DNA of 64,000 nt from Hippophae tibetana. Its lineage: Eukaryota > Streptophyta > Magnoliopsida > Rosales > Elaeagnaceae. The DNA is taken from positions 17,490,659 through 17,554,658 of the forward strand of contig CM072811.1 of assembly GCA_037013495.1 (NCBI GenBank). Reading direction: 5' to 3'. Positions within the stretch are counted from its first letter, which is position 1; each line of letters opens with the position of its first letter. Of the stretch, positions 10,720 through 23,897 are shown piece by piece. The position numbers and the translations under genes were made by a program. The notes beneath the pieces are model-generated. The model saw nothing but the letters and a program-made list of their open reading frames with translations. It was not told the origin of the DNA and searched no databases.

Positions 10720-13650
10720 ACAGTATATAAAATATTGGTTAAAACTTTGAAAAATAGAAAGGCATATAAGATTATTGGTACCAAAATTTAGCCACTTCAT
10801 TCTAAGAAAAGCTATGAGAATAAAAATACATCTCAAAAACAATATGCCTTTTACTATATACAAAGATTTGGACATGTTTTACATGTACATAATGACATGC
10901 ATAATTTAAATAATTAATTTATTGAATTTTATAATATTAACCTGTTATAGCTTGACTTGTTTAGATTATATATATTATTCATAATATTTGATTATAGACA
11001 TATGAGGCCATCCCAAGGTTAGCAACGTGTGTTAATGTATTCAGGATTCGAAGAAGAACCTTTCATATTTTAAATTGGACTTGTATCAAAGCTTATAACT
11101 TTAAAAGTTTGGAAACATGAAATGAGAACAACTCTATGGCCTCATTTCAACATGAAGAAGATATCAACAATCTTCTATCAAATATATTTTCATTGATAAT
11201 ATGGATGTAACTGTATTATTAAAGAGTTTGAGAGTCATCTTACAAGCTAAATTAGTTACTAAAACGTACGAGATAAAAATAGTTTGTAACTTAATTATTT
11301 ATGTATATATCTTACAAGGATGCCCTTATTAGAGGATGAGTTTGAAAGCATGCATGCTAAAGTTGTTAATGGTAGGGACAAAATACATGGTGTGTCTTAT
11401 CAAATATCTCATCTTAGTACAATATTATCTCAATTAAAAAGTGTGAAAAAATATATTCATGATGGAAATAATGTTAATTTGTCATCCACATGAAAAATGC
11501 AATTAATATATTTAATTGGATTGCATACAATAGCATCCTTTGATAATTGATATTTCGGATAATTTGTCTACAAATAGTAGACTAAATCAAGTTCAAAATA
11601 AAATAAATATAATTAATTCTAAGTGAGAGTACAATAAGATTAATATCAATGACATCTACAATGATTATATGGGATAATAGAGGATGTTGGTAGTATATTT
11701 ACTTTATATAAATTATCATATGTTATGTTGCTATTTTTATTATATTTAATCTATGTACTCCTCGTCCCATTTGTAATGATGTTTTAAGTATTTTTAACCT
11801 ATGATATGAAATGATTAAATTTGCTTCACTTTATCCAATTATTTATTTACATTAAAATGAAGTAAATGTTAATAAAATAATAAACAAGTTAATATATTGT
11901 AAAATACACTATATATTGTATGCATTAAACATACTTTTTTGTTATAACAGTATGCTTATCAGATATTGTAGGAAACTCGTGTTATAAGCTCGTGTTATAA
12001 GCATCGACTAATGTAAGGTCCTATACTATTTACATTGATTAATGCAAGGTCACATGATAAATTCAATATTAATAATTATATTATGTTCATCGAATTAAAA
12101 ATAAAAACTAAGTTTGAGTTTCATTTGATTGTTTAAAAAATATTTTGTACTAATAATGATTATATAAACAAAAAATAAATGTACTTCTTTTAATCATTTG
12201 TTTGTATGTTACAACTTCATTCATATAATTATTAATAAACTCAAAAATTGTTATAAGATGTTCAAATAGGTGTAGGGGAATATATATACTTTAATTGGAA
12301 ATTGAAAAACTTTAGATTACAATCGAAAGTGACATTATTTTCTTTACATATTGATCATACTTATGGACTAGTCAAACTTCAACCATATAGTACCTATAAA
12401 AAGTATGATTTAGTGGATTCAATACTCTTGATTACAAGGAAAAAAATATGTTGAAACCTTGCATTTCAAGTACGGTATAAATTACGAAGAGGCAATGTTA
12501 CTAAATCTTGTATACTACTATCGTTTCAAGATTAATATTTTATAAGAAAATTTAAAATAAAATGAATATACTTTTTTTGGATAATTTTTATAAGATAGTG
12601 ATCTACACAAATTAAGACATGTTGTTGATGATATTTGACCATTATTATTGTGAAATTTTGTAATGTAACACAATGAATATCTTTCAGTTATTCCATTAAA
12701 CAACCCAACAGAGACCTTTTATTCTATGAAATATTTCTTTATATGAGCCATTAGCCTAAGTTTCGACCATTTAATGGCAAAAGTTTCATAAATATTAACT
12801 TATCGATGACGAGCAATATTGCAATGTGGACTTATAAGTGGTGAAGTAGCTTACTAGGTACGTGATTTTATGAGTATATATTATAATTTGAAAATTTAAT
12901 ATTACCCATAAATGAAGGTCAAAATGGAATACTTTGAGAAATATGGGAGAAGGATTGCTGTGATTGTGAAACACATTGAGAAGCTAATGAATCAATATGA
13001 AATGAGATTTAAGAATGCTGAGGTTTTGAATTACAAAATGAAGGGAATACTTAAGGAAAATGATGGTAATAACCATAATTTGCTCCATAAAGAAAATGAA
13101 TTTAATGCTTAGGTTAAGAAAGCTTGGTGCTATGCTAAAGAGATCAAAGACAAAGAGATTGTATTGATTAAATGTTAGGATCATACCAATGGATCATTAT
13201 TTAAGTATTATGAATGTGAAGAAAAGCTAGCAAAACAAATGGCCTAATGAGAGATGATAAAGGGAATCATTAATTACATTGTGACTTACCCATGATTGAA
13301 GAAATAGTTCAATATTATCATGTTTTATTGATCTATATATTGCATTAATTATGCTTTACTTTGTATTTAATATTCCAATTTAAGTGTTTTTTGTGCCTTT
13401 AAAACCATATTAATTTATATATTTTTATGTTAGCTTAAGATTTAATGTTATCATTAATAAAAAAATTAATACTTTCTAACAAATTAAAATATTCATAAAA
13501 ATACCGATAAGATATAGTCTCTCGATACATATTACATTAATTCATTCATATCTATAATAGGAGCATATCCGACCACCATTTTCAAATCACTATTAAAAGT
13601 TGACTTATTGTGATCAAGTTAGAACGTTTTTAAAACCTCTTAACCTCACC
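10720..13650. other. AT-rich region, no gene recognised
   Basis: Some sub-stretches look formerly coding. 11320-11500 (plus) gives a run such as LLEDEFESMHAKVVNGRDK, and 12912-13112 (plus) gives a 66-codon Lys/Glu-rich frame continuing past a stop to about 13240. I cannot tie either to a family. The rest is A/T-rich intergenic sequence. Confidence 0.45.
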
Positions 13651-13656
13651 AATGTT

Positions 13657-16137
13657 TCATTTCCTATCTTTTGTTGGCCTTCCCTTCTTGTACTTGGTCA
13701 AAGGAGGAAGAAAAATTTCACCAAGGACATCATCTGGCACATTCCAATAGTTATGGTGACCTACAAGATAAATTGAGTTAGCATAAGCCATTGATATAAA
13801 AGTATATGAGTATTTTGGATCACAAAGTTGCTGATGATCAACACCTCTAACTCTATCTGCATCAAATGTATGATCATATAGAAAGATATCCAAATCAAAC
13901 ATACATGTACACGTCGTCTTCATGTTCAAATTTACTTCACTATTTCTATCCTCATCACAAATATAGTGCATATGTATCAATAGGTGATATAGCCAATATT
14001 CGTCTATCATTAAACCATCTTTGCATCACACCTATGAGGTGTTTCACCAATCTCATTATAGGAAGTTCCCTTGCATCCTTCAAAACATTACTCAAAGACT
14101 CTATAATATTAGTAATCATTATGTTATAACAGTGACCTATTAATATTGATAATTATCTTTTATAGAAAGAAAGAAATGCAAAAATGCAAATTAAAGTAAG
14201 AAATGCAAGTCCATGCAAAAACTACGTGACTCAACATTAACTGTAAACACAAGCGAGAACAACAAACAATCGAAAAAAATAAGCTTGCATTTACTTCATC
14301 TAAATATCATATTTATAAATTGAATATATAAATTTTTATAACTATCAATGCATAATTATACAATTAAATATATGACTATACCTTGAAAATGAGACATTTC
14401 TCATCATTCAATCCAACACCTTTCAAATAGGATCCAATATGTTCTTCTTGTGCTTTAAGTTCAACAATTGTTTTTTAAATCATGAACTGTATATGCCTTT
14501 GTAGCCACATAATAAAGTAGTATAACCTTGGTGTTCTTAAACTTTGAACGAATTTTTATTGTCAAATGATGCACACATACACCTTGGTATGCATTTGAAA
14601 AAATCAACTTCACACAATTTAAAATGCTAGAATGACAATAAAAAACAATCACCAAATCCTCCAACTCATCAATTTCACCCTTAAGTTTTATCAAAAACCA
14701 ACCTCAAGACTTATCATTTTCAGAATCACCAATACCAAAAGCTAACGGATAGATCATATTATCTCCACAAATTTTTGCTACAACAAACAACGTTCCTATG
14801 TACTCTTCTTTCAAGAATGTGTCATTTATGGCCACAACATATCTTATGTTACTTCTAAATTTCTGAATGCAACATTCAACTAATATGAAGTAATACTAAA
14901 AGTGTCTAACATGATTAACTTGATTATGATAATTTATAGGATCTTTTGTATTAATACATGACAATATGTTGGTAGGAAAGACAACAATTTGGCAGGATCT
15001 TTCCTAATCTTTCTTATTGCTTTCTCTTTAATCCTCTATGCTATTATGTATAGTATATACATCCCAAAATCTAATTTCATATTATTTTGTATGTCATATG
15101 GAGTATAAACATGAGTGGGTTCACTATATTTTTGCTTTAGTATGACATAAACAACTTTACTAATGGATGACTTTTTTAATGTAGTGTATCTAGATATTGT
15201 ATATGATCATTATCATACTTTAACACCATCCACATTTCAGAATTTCGTATCCGTACACCATGAACTCTCCAAATACATGCAGAAACCTTAGAATTGATGA
15301 TAATTTCAAATTTGTAGAACAAACAACCTTTGTTTCAAACTTCTTCACAACAATTATACCCTTGATTTGTAAATGGCTCCAACACACATATATACTAATA
15401 ATTAAATCATTCATAACATCATTACTTGAAGATACAATGTTTATAATACCGCTTATATTTTTATCCAACTTCTTCATAACTATAAGGTTCTCAACACATC
15501 TTGACATATCATCAACAATAGAAACATTAGATGAAAAAATTATTCAATTGTGTATTCAATCAAGTATTACTTTCATCACCAAGGAAATTATTAGCATTGA
15601 AAATATTAGATGGAAAATTATTTAATTTTGTATTCAAAAGGTTATTTTCATCACCAAGATAATCATCAAAATCAATCATATCCTTCTCAAGTGTGTTTTT
15701 AAAATCCTCTAAACCTTCAATTCCTTCCCCTATATCTAGTAATTCATCTAATGAATTTCCATCTTCAACTGTCATGATTACTAACTATTGGTTACATTTT
15801 TCAATTAATATAGGTCATCAAGTTAAGTTAGTAGTGATATATAATAATGGGGGTTACTTGAATCATTAGCATGAAAAGTAATGAACGTTTTTATATCACA
15901 ATCCCTTTTAATTATAATAGTAGGATGCACACTACTTTTGTTGTAAAGATACTTCATAATAATATCATTTCTTGAAATGTTATTCTTCAAAAATTCACGA
16001 ATCATTTCCAACAAACTTTGGTATTAAAAAATGCTAAGCATTGGGAATATAATAGAATCATCACCCTTGTACAATGTTTGTTCTCCCTTAGTTATCCATC
16101 TTCCACCATAGCAAATAAGTATCATATATGTATCCAT
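13657..16137 (-). pseudogene. MuDR-like (MULE) transposase, decayed
   Basis: Minus-strand fragments in several frames follow MURA order. There is an N-terminal segment from about 16137 (MDTYMILICYGGRW) with a PTIIIKRDCDIKTFITFH block (about 15880-15935). An acidic linker follows (15560-15775, DELLDIGEGIEGLEDF). A Cys/His region reads CWSHLQIKGIIVVKKFETKV (about 15320-15380). The transposase core has VVAINDTFLKEEYIGTLF and YPLAFGIGDSEND (about 14725-14840), then LVIVFYCHSSI (14640-14660). Next come SNVLKDARELPIMRLVKHL (about 14050-14105) and a degenerate SWIM zinc finger CTCMFDLDIFLYDH (13860-13910). The end reads LPPLTKYKKGRPTKDRK (13657-13707), matching the usual 'GRPKK' tail. Many stops and frameshifts abolish activity. 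No long terminal inverted repeats were identified. Confidence 0.75.
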
Positions 16138-16139
16138 TA

Positions 16140-18168
16140 GATAATGTCACTACAAAAATAAATATTCTGTTAAGAATTGTAGAATAAGTACCAAGTGTGT
16201 AGTTTATGAAAAAAAATATAATCTTTGCATTTCTATATCACATACTTTTAGCTACAAATATGTGCATTTTTTATTTCAAAGGTATACTTTTTTATACCTT
16301 CATATTTCATTAGTTTTAAATATAAATAAATGAAAAAATATTTATTGAAATATAATTTATCTTTTTTAGTATTAATTTATACTTTGAGAAAAACTACAAA
16401 TCTTTGTATTTCTACAATCGAACTATAAAGTCATAATATAATAACAAATATTTATAGTTTTTATTTCAAAAATAATAAATGCAAATTCTAGGAAACCGAT
16501 TACATTTATAATAATTTGTATATATTTATAATCTATCATAACTTATGTCATTAAAGTTAAAAATGATATTTCAAACTTAGACAATATGAAAATATAATAA
16601 TAATGTTTTTGTCTTCAATAATGTGAAACTATAGTAGTGGAGTTTCTTCATATTTCAAAAATATAAGAATAATATCAATTTTAGTGAATATATGAAGAGA
16701 AAATGAAGAAAAAAAACATACTTTTAAACTTTAATAATTTCAGACAAATCAATTAAAAGAGAAAATGATGCTATAGCTTATAAAGAAATTATCCAAATTG
16801 TAATTGTTGAGTTCAAGCCTTAAAAAAAGGAACAGACATAAATGTGAGGGAAATAAGATTTGATGCACGTATGAGAAATAAGAGGGAAAGTGAAATATTA
16901 CTCGGATTATTTAATTATTTCTATTTTCTAAACCTTTTTTATTGAATAATCAGTTACCCACTATATTTGTAATATATAAGAAACATATACTAAATTTGTG
17001 ATTAGTGATATCTCACCCACCTAATAAGATTTTTTTTTTGGAGTAGAATACTTAACAAGCGTGCGACATGTGGTGCTCATTGGAGTCAAAGGATCTTCTT
17101 GAAAAATTGTCACCTAAACTAAGTTGGAGGACTGGCGAAATGCGATGGCGACAATTGGCTAGCACGTGTTAATTAGCTAGTTGCATAACGAATACCTTGT
17201 GCACGTTATGGTTGGATGTTCAAGAATCATCGAAGTACATCCACCAGCATTTTATATTCACCCACTTGATAAAAAAATTAAAAAAATCCTATTATTTTTC
17301 TTTTAATCTATAAAAGTTATATCTAGCATTTAAAATACAAAATATCATATTTATTTAATAAAAAAAGTAAATAACATTAATAACTCTTTTTTCTTAAACT
17401 TATCAATACATTAAGTTCAAATTAGAGTTGAGATAAATGAAAAAATAAAAAATATTATTTAAAATAAAAAACTAAAAGAATTATGACATGTGAGGTTATA
17501 TTACAAAAGGAGTTTATAATTCTAAATAAAAAATGCAAAACAAGAAATGCGAATAGTAAAAAATAGTAAAAATTTATAAGGATGGTGTACTTAATAAAGA
17601 TTTTATTAAATTTTTAAAGAGTTATAGATTTCTTTAATTTTAAAAAAGTTATGAACTTACAGAGGCAAATTAATTTTGATAGAGTTAAGTGGATTTTATA
17701 TTGACTTACATGATTTTGTAGTAGGAGAGAAAAAATGTTTGAGAGAGAAAAAAGTAAAATTCTTATAAATTTATAAAAATCTCACGGGTAAGAAAAGAAA
17801 TGGTGAAGATTTTAGGATGTGTATTTTTAACTAAAAATTCCATCCATATTCTTAAATATTTATGAATTTTAAAATATTTTAAAAGTTTATGGTTTTTTAA
17901 ATACACCTAAATTTTAAAGAATTTTTATAGTAATTAAAAATCTCAATTGAATATCTTTGGATCCAAAAACAATTTTAAAATCATTAAAATTTAATTTACT
18001 ACAGCTGTTAAATTTGTTTTAAATATGTAAATATTAAAATTCACAGTTGATAAAACTGTGTTCTTAGTCAAACATTAAATGTTCAATCACAAACCCTAAA
18101 TGGTACATGCAGCTACTTACATCTTAAACAAAATAAAACCTCATTTAAAATAAATATACGGATAATGT
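16140..18168. other. AT-rich intergenic DNA, no gene recognised
   Basis: Mostly A/T-rich. A GC-richer unit at about 17040-17280 (with CACGTG-like words GCACGTGTT and GTGCACGTT) stands out but has no open frame or termini I can define. The block separates the MULE relic from the AMT1 pseudogene. Confidence 0.5.
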
Positions 18169-18170
18169 TG

Positions 18171-19166
18171 CATTTGTATATTTACCTTCATGTCTTACAA
18201 ATTCAACGACACATCATATGCAATTGACACAACCTTTTTGCTCTTCTCTACCTACCTTGTTTTTGCTATGCAGTTAGCCTTTGCTATCCTCTGCGCTGGT
18301 TCAGCCTGAGCACAATGAACATAATGCTCACCAATGTCCTCAACGCGGCTATTGGCGCCATACTCTATTAACTCTCCGGATTTGCTCTCGCTTGGCATAC
18401 TCCCTCCAATGGATTCATTGGCCACACCTATTTCGCTCTTCATTCTTTCCTTTCACAAATCTACGATTACAGTTTCTTCATCTTCCAATGGGCTTTAGCT
18501 ATTGCCGTTACCGGAATAGTCAGTGGTTCCATTGCCGAACGAACCCAATTAATTGCTTACTTAGATTTACTCTTCCTTTCTCATAGGTTTAGTTGTCGGA
18601 AATGAAATACTCAAACAAATAATTTTTATTCAAATTTAAAAAAATATTACAAAATACTCTTACTCAAAATATAAAATATAATTCACTCTTATTTAAACTT
18701 TATTTCTTTTTTTTTTAAAACTCTTAATTTTTCTTGATTACAAATGATCTTAAAAAAATTCTATTAAAAAGTTTCCAAAAACACTTTTTTACACCTCATA
18801 ATCACTAATTAAATTATTTTTTCAATTAATTATATTAACTAATCTCGTACCTATAAAATACTAATCATATTATTAATCTCATTCTTATTAAATCATCTTT
18901 TACCACTATTAATATTTATGGATACAATAAATAAAATCTAAAATAAATAATAATAAATTACTTCTAGAAAATAATAAATCAAATTTATTATACATTAGTA
19001 TACCCAATAGTTTTACACTGGTTTTGGTCCGTTGATGGTTGGGCAAGCGCATCTAGATCTCATAACCTCTTATTTGGCATTGATTTTTCTGGTTGTGGTG
19101 TTGTTCATTTGGTTGGAGGCATTGCTGGTTTTTGGGGAGCCTATAGAAGGTCCTCGAATTGGTCGC
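18171..19166 (+). pseudogene. AMT1: AMT1-type ammonium transporter pseudogene, 5' half only
   Basis: AMT1 proteins carry ammonium across the plasma membrane through 11 helices. Here the first part of the family is visible in shifting plus frames: [13 protein letters not shown] (about 18235-18275), MNIMLTNVLNAA (18319-18354), TPSNGFIG (18400-18423), [18 protein letters not shown] (about 18463-18516), [14 protein letters not shown] (18523-18564), [12 protein letters not shown] (about 19016-19052) and [15 protein letters not shown] (19097-19141). IEGPRIGR follows one frame over (19143-19166). Defects are a TGA at 18307, a deletion around RAKN, a TAA at 18369, a frameshift near 18565-18575, a 406-bp insert and a frameshift near 19141. 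It ends abruptly in helix 5-6 territory where copia sequence starts at 19167. The C-terminal half is absent from the window. Confidence 0.85.
18594..18999. mobile_element. 406-bp AT-rich insert in the AMT1 pseudogene
   Basis: TTAGT occurs at 18589-18593 and again at 18995-18999. Removing the DNA from 18594 to 18999 rejoins the conserved G-L-V-Y-P-I-V codons in frame, which suggests an insertion with a 5-bp target duplication. A GT...AG intron (18592-18998) is the alternative, but it would lose one base of the frame. No terminal repeats or coding are visible. Confidence 0.45.
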
Positions 19167-20939
19167 ACTCCTCCAAGACACAGCTCCACCGGCAAGCATG
19201 AAAATGTAACCAGATGTTGATTTTCGTGAATCAACACAACCAGCAAAGTCCACATCGGAGTATCCAATTACTTCTAATTCATCAGTTCGTCTATACATGA
19301 GCATATAATCCTTGGTTCCTTGTAGGTACCTCATCACTTTCTTTGCAGCTTTCCAATTGTCAACACTTGGATTACTCTGATATCTCCCTAGCATCCCAAC
19401 AACAAATGCAATGTCAGGTTTGGTGCAGACCTGAGCATACATCAGGCTTCCAATAGCTGAAGCATATGGAATGGTTTTCATTTGTTCTCTTTCACAATCA
19501 TTCTTTGGGCATTGGTCCAAATTGAACTTATCACCCTTCACAATGGGAGTAACACTTGGTGAACAATCCTTCATCCGAAATCTCTCTAAAACTTTATTGA
19601 TATAGGTTTCCTGAGATAAACCCAAGACACCTCGAAGTCTATCTCTATGGATCTTAATGCCAATGACATAAGATGCCTTACCCATATCCTTCATATCAAA
19701 ATTTTTAGAGAGGAATTGTTTTACCTCATGTAGCAAACCCCTATCATTGGCTGCAAGCAAAATATCATCCACATATAGCACCAAAAAACAAATCTTACTC
19801 CTACTAACCTTCTGGTATATACATTGATCCATGACGTTCTCTTCAAAACCAAATGAAGTGATGACGTTATGGAATTTCAAATACCATTGACAGGAAGCTT
19901 GTTTTAATCCATATATGGATTTATTAAGCTTACAAACCAAATGCTCACCATCACTAGAGAAGAATCCTTCGGGTTGTTTCATATAAACCTCTTCCTCTAG
20001 TTTACCATTAAGGAAAACTATTTTCACATCCATTTGTTGCAAATTCAAATCAAAATGGGCAACCAATGTCATGACCACACGAAGTGAATCTTTCTTAGAT
20101 ACAAGAGAAAATGTCTCCGTGTAGTCGATTCCTTCCCTTTGAGTGAATCCTTTGGCAACGAGTCTTGCCTTATGTCTCTCAATGTTGCCTTGTGAGTCTT
20201 TCTTTGTTTTGAAGACCCATTTACATCCAATGGCTTTCACACCATCAGGTAAATTGACGAGATCCCAAACTCGGTTAGACGCCATAGAATCCATCTCTTC
20301 TTTCATGGCATTGTACCATAAGTTTGAAACCTCAGAACTTATGGCCTGTGAAAATGTCTCAGGATCATTTTCGGCTCCAACATTATAGTCACATTCTTGT
20401 AGATACACAACATAATCATTAGGAATCACTGATTTCCTTACTCTAGTAGATCTTCTTAATGTTGCATCAACATTCTCCTGAGGAGCAGGATTATGTTGTT
20501 CAACTGGTTGTTCAACAGTTGTAGGCATATGTTGAACTTCAACATCTACTGGATCAGGATCAACAACTTGTGGTACTTCCAACACTGGTTCTTCAACACG
20601 CGTTTGTACTCGAGGCGTGTTGTTAACAATAATGATCAGTCCATTACTTGAAATGGTACATTGAGCATCTGAATGATATTTCTCAAAACCAATGCACTGG
20701 GATCGATCGCTCCCACTAATCAAGTAATTCTCAAGAAATTTTGCATTTCTTGATTCCACAAACCTAGTGTTGTGAGATGGACAGTAAAATCTATAACCTT
20801 TAGACCGTTCGACATATCCAATGAAATACCCATTAATGGTCCTTGGGTCCAACTTTTTCTCTTGTGGATTATAAATCCTCACTTCAGACGGGATCCCCAA
20901 ACGTGCATATGTTGCAAACTCGGTTTCCAACCTTTCCAT
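19167..20939 (-). pseudogene. Copia pol: reverse transcriptase and start of RNase H
   Basis: A long minus frame, coherent from about 20910 to 19167, carries the integrase C-terminal region (GYFIGYVERSKGYRFYCP), a variable linker, then the RVT_2 reverse transcriptase: WVFKTKKDSQGNIERHKARL, QMDVKIVFLNGKLEEEVYM, SIYGLKQASCQWY. The catalytic YVDD codons are at 19764-19775. The RNase H start GYSDVDFAGCVDSRKSTSGY and MLAGGAVSW follow. From 19166 downward the open frame continues only as antisense of AMT1, so its last 38 or so residues are not retroelement protein. The RT itself lacks stops and looks well preserved compared with the rest of the element. Confidence 0.85.
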
Positions 20940-21910
20940 AATTCAAATGGCGTCTTTGAGACAACCTTGGTTGGAACTCGGTTTAATATATACACAGCCG
21001 TCTTTAAAGCTTCAATCCACAAGGATTTAGGAAGATTGGAGTTGCTAAGCATACTCCGCACTATGTCCAATAGTGTTCGGTTTCTTCTTTCTGCTACACC
21101 ATTCTGGTCTGGTGAACCAGGCATAATGTATTGGGAAACTATCCCATGTTCTTGAAGAAACTTAGCAAACGGACTAGGTGCTTGTCCATTCTCAGTGTAT
21201 CTACCATAATATTCACCACCTCTATCTAATCTCATGATCTTTATTTGCTTTCCACATTGTTTCTCTACTTCAACCTTAAAGCTTTTGAAGGCATCCAATG
21301 CTTCGCTCTTATTATGAAGCATATAGAGATACATATATCGAGAAAAATCATCAATAAAGGTGATAAAATATTTCTGACTTTGAATGTCCATGTCTGGACA
21401 ACATATATCCATACGTATGATTTCTAATATGTTTGAACTCCTATTGGCACCTTTCTTTGACTTGTTAGTTTGCTTTCTCTTAATGTAGTCCACACATGTC
21501 TCAAAATCAGTAAAATCTAGAGTACTAAGTACCCCATCTTTCACTAATCTTTTAATTCTTTCTATGGAGATATGTCCTAATCTCTTATGCCATAACGTAG
21601 AAGAGTCATCGTCAATAATACACCTTTTAGTGCCAGCTTGAACATGCATAGCGTTATGAGTGACATTATTTCGTAAATTAATGCAATAAAGACCATTAGA
21701 CAAAATACCATTCCCAACACAATCAGATTTATTAAATAAACTGAAAGATGTTTCTAAAAAATGAAAGGAATAACCAAAAGGTACAAGTCTTGAAATTGAA
21801 ATCAAGTTGCTAGAGAAACTTGGAACATAAAAAGTCTTTTCTAATTCTAAAATAAAACCACTACTTAAAATCAAACTACATGTCCCTACAACCTCCACAT
21901 GTGAGCCCAT
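20879..21910 (-). pseudogene. Copia pol: pre-integrase and integrase core
   Basis: This minus frame contains the end of the protease region ([16 protein letters not shown]), the GAG-pre-integrase motif [17 protein letters not shown], and the rve integrase core with the acidic triad in [20 protein letters not shown] and [15 protein letters not shown]. It integrates element DNA into host chromosomes in intact members. The frame shifts by one near 20900-20930 (HVWGS versus the following frame's [11 protein letters not shown]), separating integrase from RT. The HHCC finger is damaged: the second Cys pair is incomplete (C..YIKRKQ). Confidence 0.82.
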
Positions 21911-21979
21911 CTTGTTACCGGATAAGATGTATTACTCACTTCCCACTAGCTTCCTTAGATTTCGCATACCCTGTAAGGA

Positions 21980-22862
21980 GTTTGCAACATGGATTGTAGA
22001 TCTAGAATCAATCTACCAGGTGTTAATATTAACATTAACCATATTAGATTCATAACAAACAAACGAGGTTGGATTACCTTTATTCTCAAGCCATTTCTGG
22101 AATCTGATACAATCCTTCTTCATGTGTCCCTTCTTTTTACAAAAGAAACACTTGGATTCTTTCTTAATATCAGCCCGAGGTGGAATTATCCCCTTTCCTT
22201 TATGCTTGTACTGAGATTTTCCTTTCTAGTACGTTGTAGCCAACATTGCACTTTCACCAAATTCCATAACAAGCCTCCCTTTCTCTTGAACACACATGGT
22301 CATTAGTTCATTGATTGACCATTTATCCTTATGTTTATTGTATGAGATTTCGAATGGCCCGTACTGATGTGGGAGAGTGTTAAGGATATAGTGCACCAGG
22401 AAAGATTCCGACATCTCAACCTCGAGATGCTTAAGTTGAGCCGCAATGTCTCTCATTTTCATAATGTGCTCACACACACCTTTCACACTGGTGAGTCTCA
22501 AAGAAGAGAACTTCATAATAAGGGTGCTTGCTAAAGCCTTATCTGAAGTGACGAATTGATCATCAATGACCTTTAGCAAGTCTTGAACATTGGTATGCTG
22601 ATCATCAGAACCACAAATACCAACATAGATTTTAGTCTTAATGAACATCATGATAAGGCGATTAGATCATTCCCATTGTTCATAAAGCATGATATTCTAT
22701 GGAGTACTGGTTTGAGTAATTTTAGGTGGTTCATTTTTCCTAATAGCATAATCAATATCCATCCACCCTAATTGAAGGAGAATTCTTTCCTTCCATATTT
22801 TATAATTATCCCCTTTCAGATCGGGAATATCACAGCAGATATCAGAGAAATTTACAGGTTGA
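21980..22862 (-). pseudogene. Copia gag and protease start
   Basis: Gag (UBN2 type) runs from about 22862: LKGDNYKIWKERILLQLGWM, a stop, then a frame at 22651-22226 with SDKALASTLIMKFSSLR, HIMKMRDIAAQLKHLE and HKDKWSINELMTMCVQEKGR. A zinc knuckle CFFCKKKGHMKKDC (about 22111-22152) is intact. The protease motif reads D-S-R-S-T: Asp codon 22007-22009, with Arg (22001-22003) in place of the invariant Gly, preceded by a stop at 22013-22015. Both changes would inactivate processing. At least three in-frame stops interrupt the segment. Confidence 0.8.
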
Positions 22863-23760
22863 GAAGCTACAATTAAGGATTAAATGCTTATTAAAATTTG
22901 AGGCTTAAACTATAGTCATTATTTACCAATATAAATCATGAATAATATGAATCTAGTGACATAAAACTTGTCTGTGGGCTAAAGTTTTAATTCAATTAGA
23001 TTCATCCTAACTTTACAATAAAACTATCAAATTATGTTCCTTTTTCTAATCCCTATGGGTAAATTATAAAATATAATTTGATATTATATCCTAATTAATC
23101 ACACAAAAATATAATAAAAATTCTTATGGGATAAGATTTATTATATCATGTATGATTAATTACAATTAATATTTATTTTCTAAATGTGATCCTAAATAAA
23201 CTTTATTATAGTTTTAATTAATTAAAGATGTTGTGGTTACTCCCTAATTAATTAAACTTTATGAATCATTTAAATATTAATTAAATCCTTATGCTCAATT
23301 TATTGCACAAAACCATAAGCAATATTAATTTAATTTCAAATGTGCAAATATTATTTATCTTAAATTGTATATATGACAATAAATTATACAAGCAAAAAAT
23401 AAATAATATAAGCACTAATTAAATCCATAAGAGCCATTAAATATTAATTTCATTATGCATAAATTATTTAACTCAATTTTATATGTATAATTAATTACAA
23501 AATTTATACATATAAATACCCAAAACAAATAATTTAAGCATAATGTATTTTAAATAAAATTTTAATATGTCCAAAAATTATTTAAATAAATATAACATGT
23601 ATAATAATTATTCTACACATCACAAACTTAAGTTAAATAATTAATCACATTATATTCAAAATTATTTTATATATTTATATATATATTTATTTATTTTGTT
23701 TTAATAAAAACTAAAATATGAATCTATATAAAAAATATGCTCTTACATACAATAACATAA

Positions 23761-23848
23761 TGGGCTCAATGGTTAAGTGGACAGACCATTTAATACCCAC
23801 TAGTGTAAATTGGGTTCGATTCTTACACGAAGCAAATATATTTTTTTT
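23761..23848 (+). other. tRNA-like / SINE-head-like sequence 1
   Basis: GGGCTCAATGGTTAAGTGG resembles a Pol III A box and D arm. It is followed 40-50 nt later by GGGTTCGATTCTTACAC, a B-box/T-arm-like sequence whose flanks GTGTAA and TTACAC can pair. A run of eight T (23841-23848) follows, as at a Pol III terminator. No complete acceptor stem or CCA is evident, so it is not a functional tRNA gene call. Confidence 0.45.
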
Positions 23849-23897
23849 AATCAAACACTGAGATAAATGTAAGTCTGATACATTAGTAATCGTAACA

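Noticed and set aside
12912-13112. 66-codon Lys/Glu-rich plus-strand frame with possible continuation
   Set aside because: Looks like a coiled-coil fragment but has no identifiable family, no promoter context and a stop within the charged stretch.
13866-14129. 87-codon plus-strand frame
   Set aside because: Antisense shadow of the MULE transposase.
15260-15625. 121-codon plus-strand frame
   Set aside because: Antisense shadow of MULE coding, which reads sensibly on the minus strand.
19032-19220. 62-codon plus-strand frame starting [10 protein letters not shown]
   Set aside because: Mostly the wrong frame of the AMT1 pseudogene; only IEGPRIGR at its end is in the AMT1 frame.
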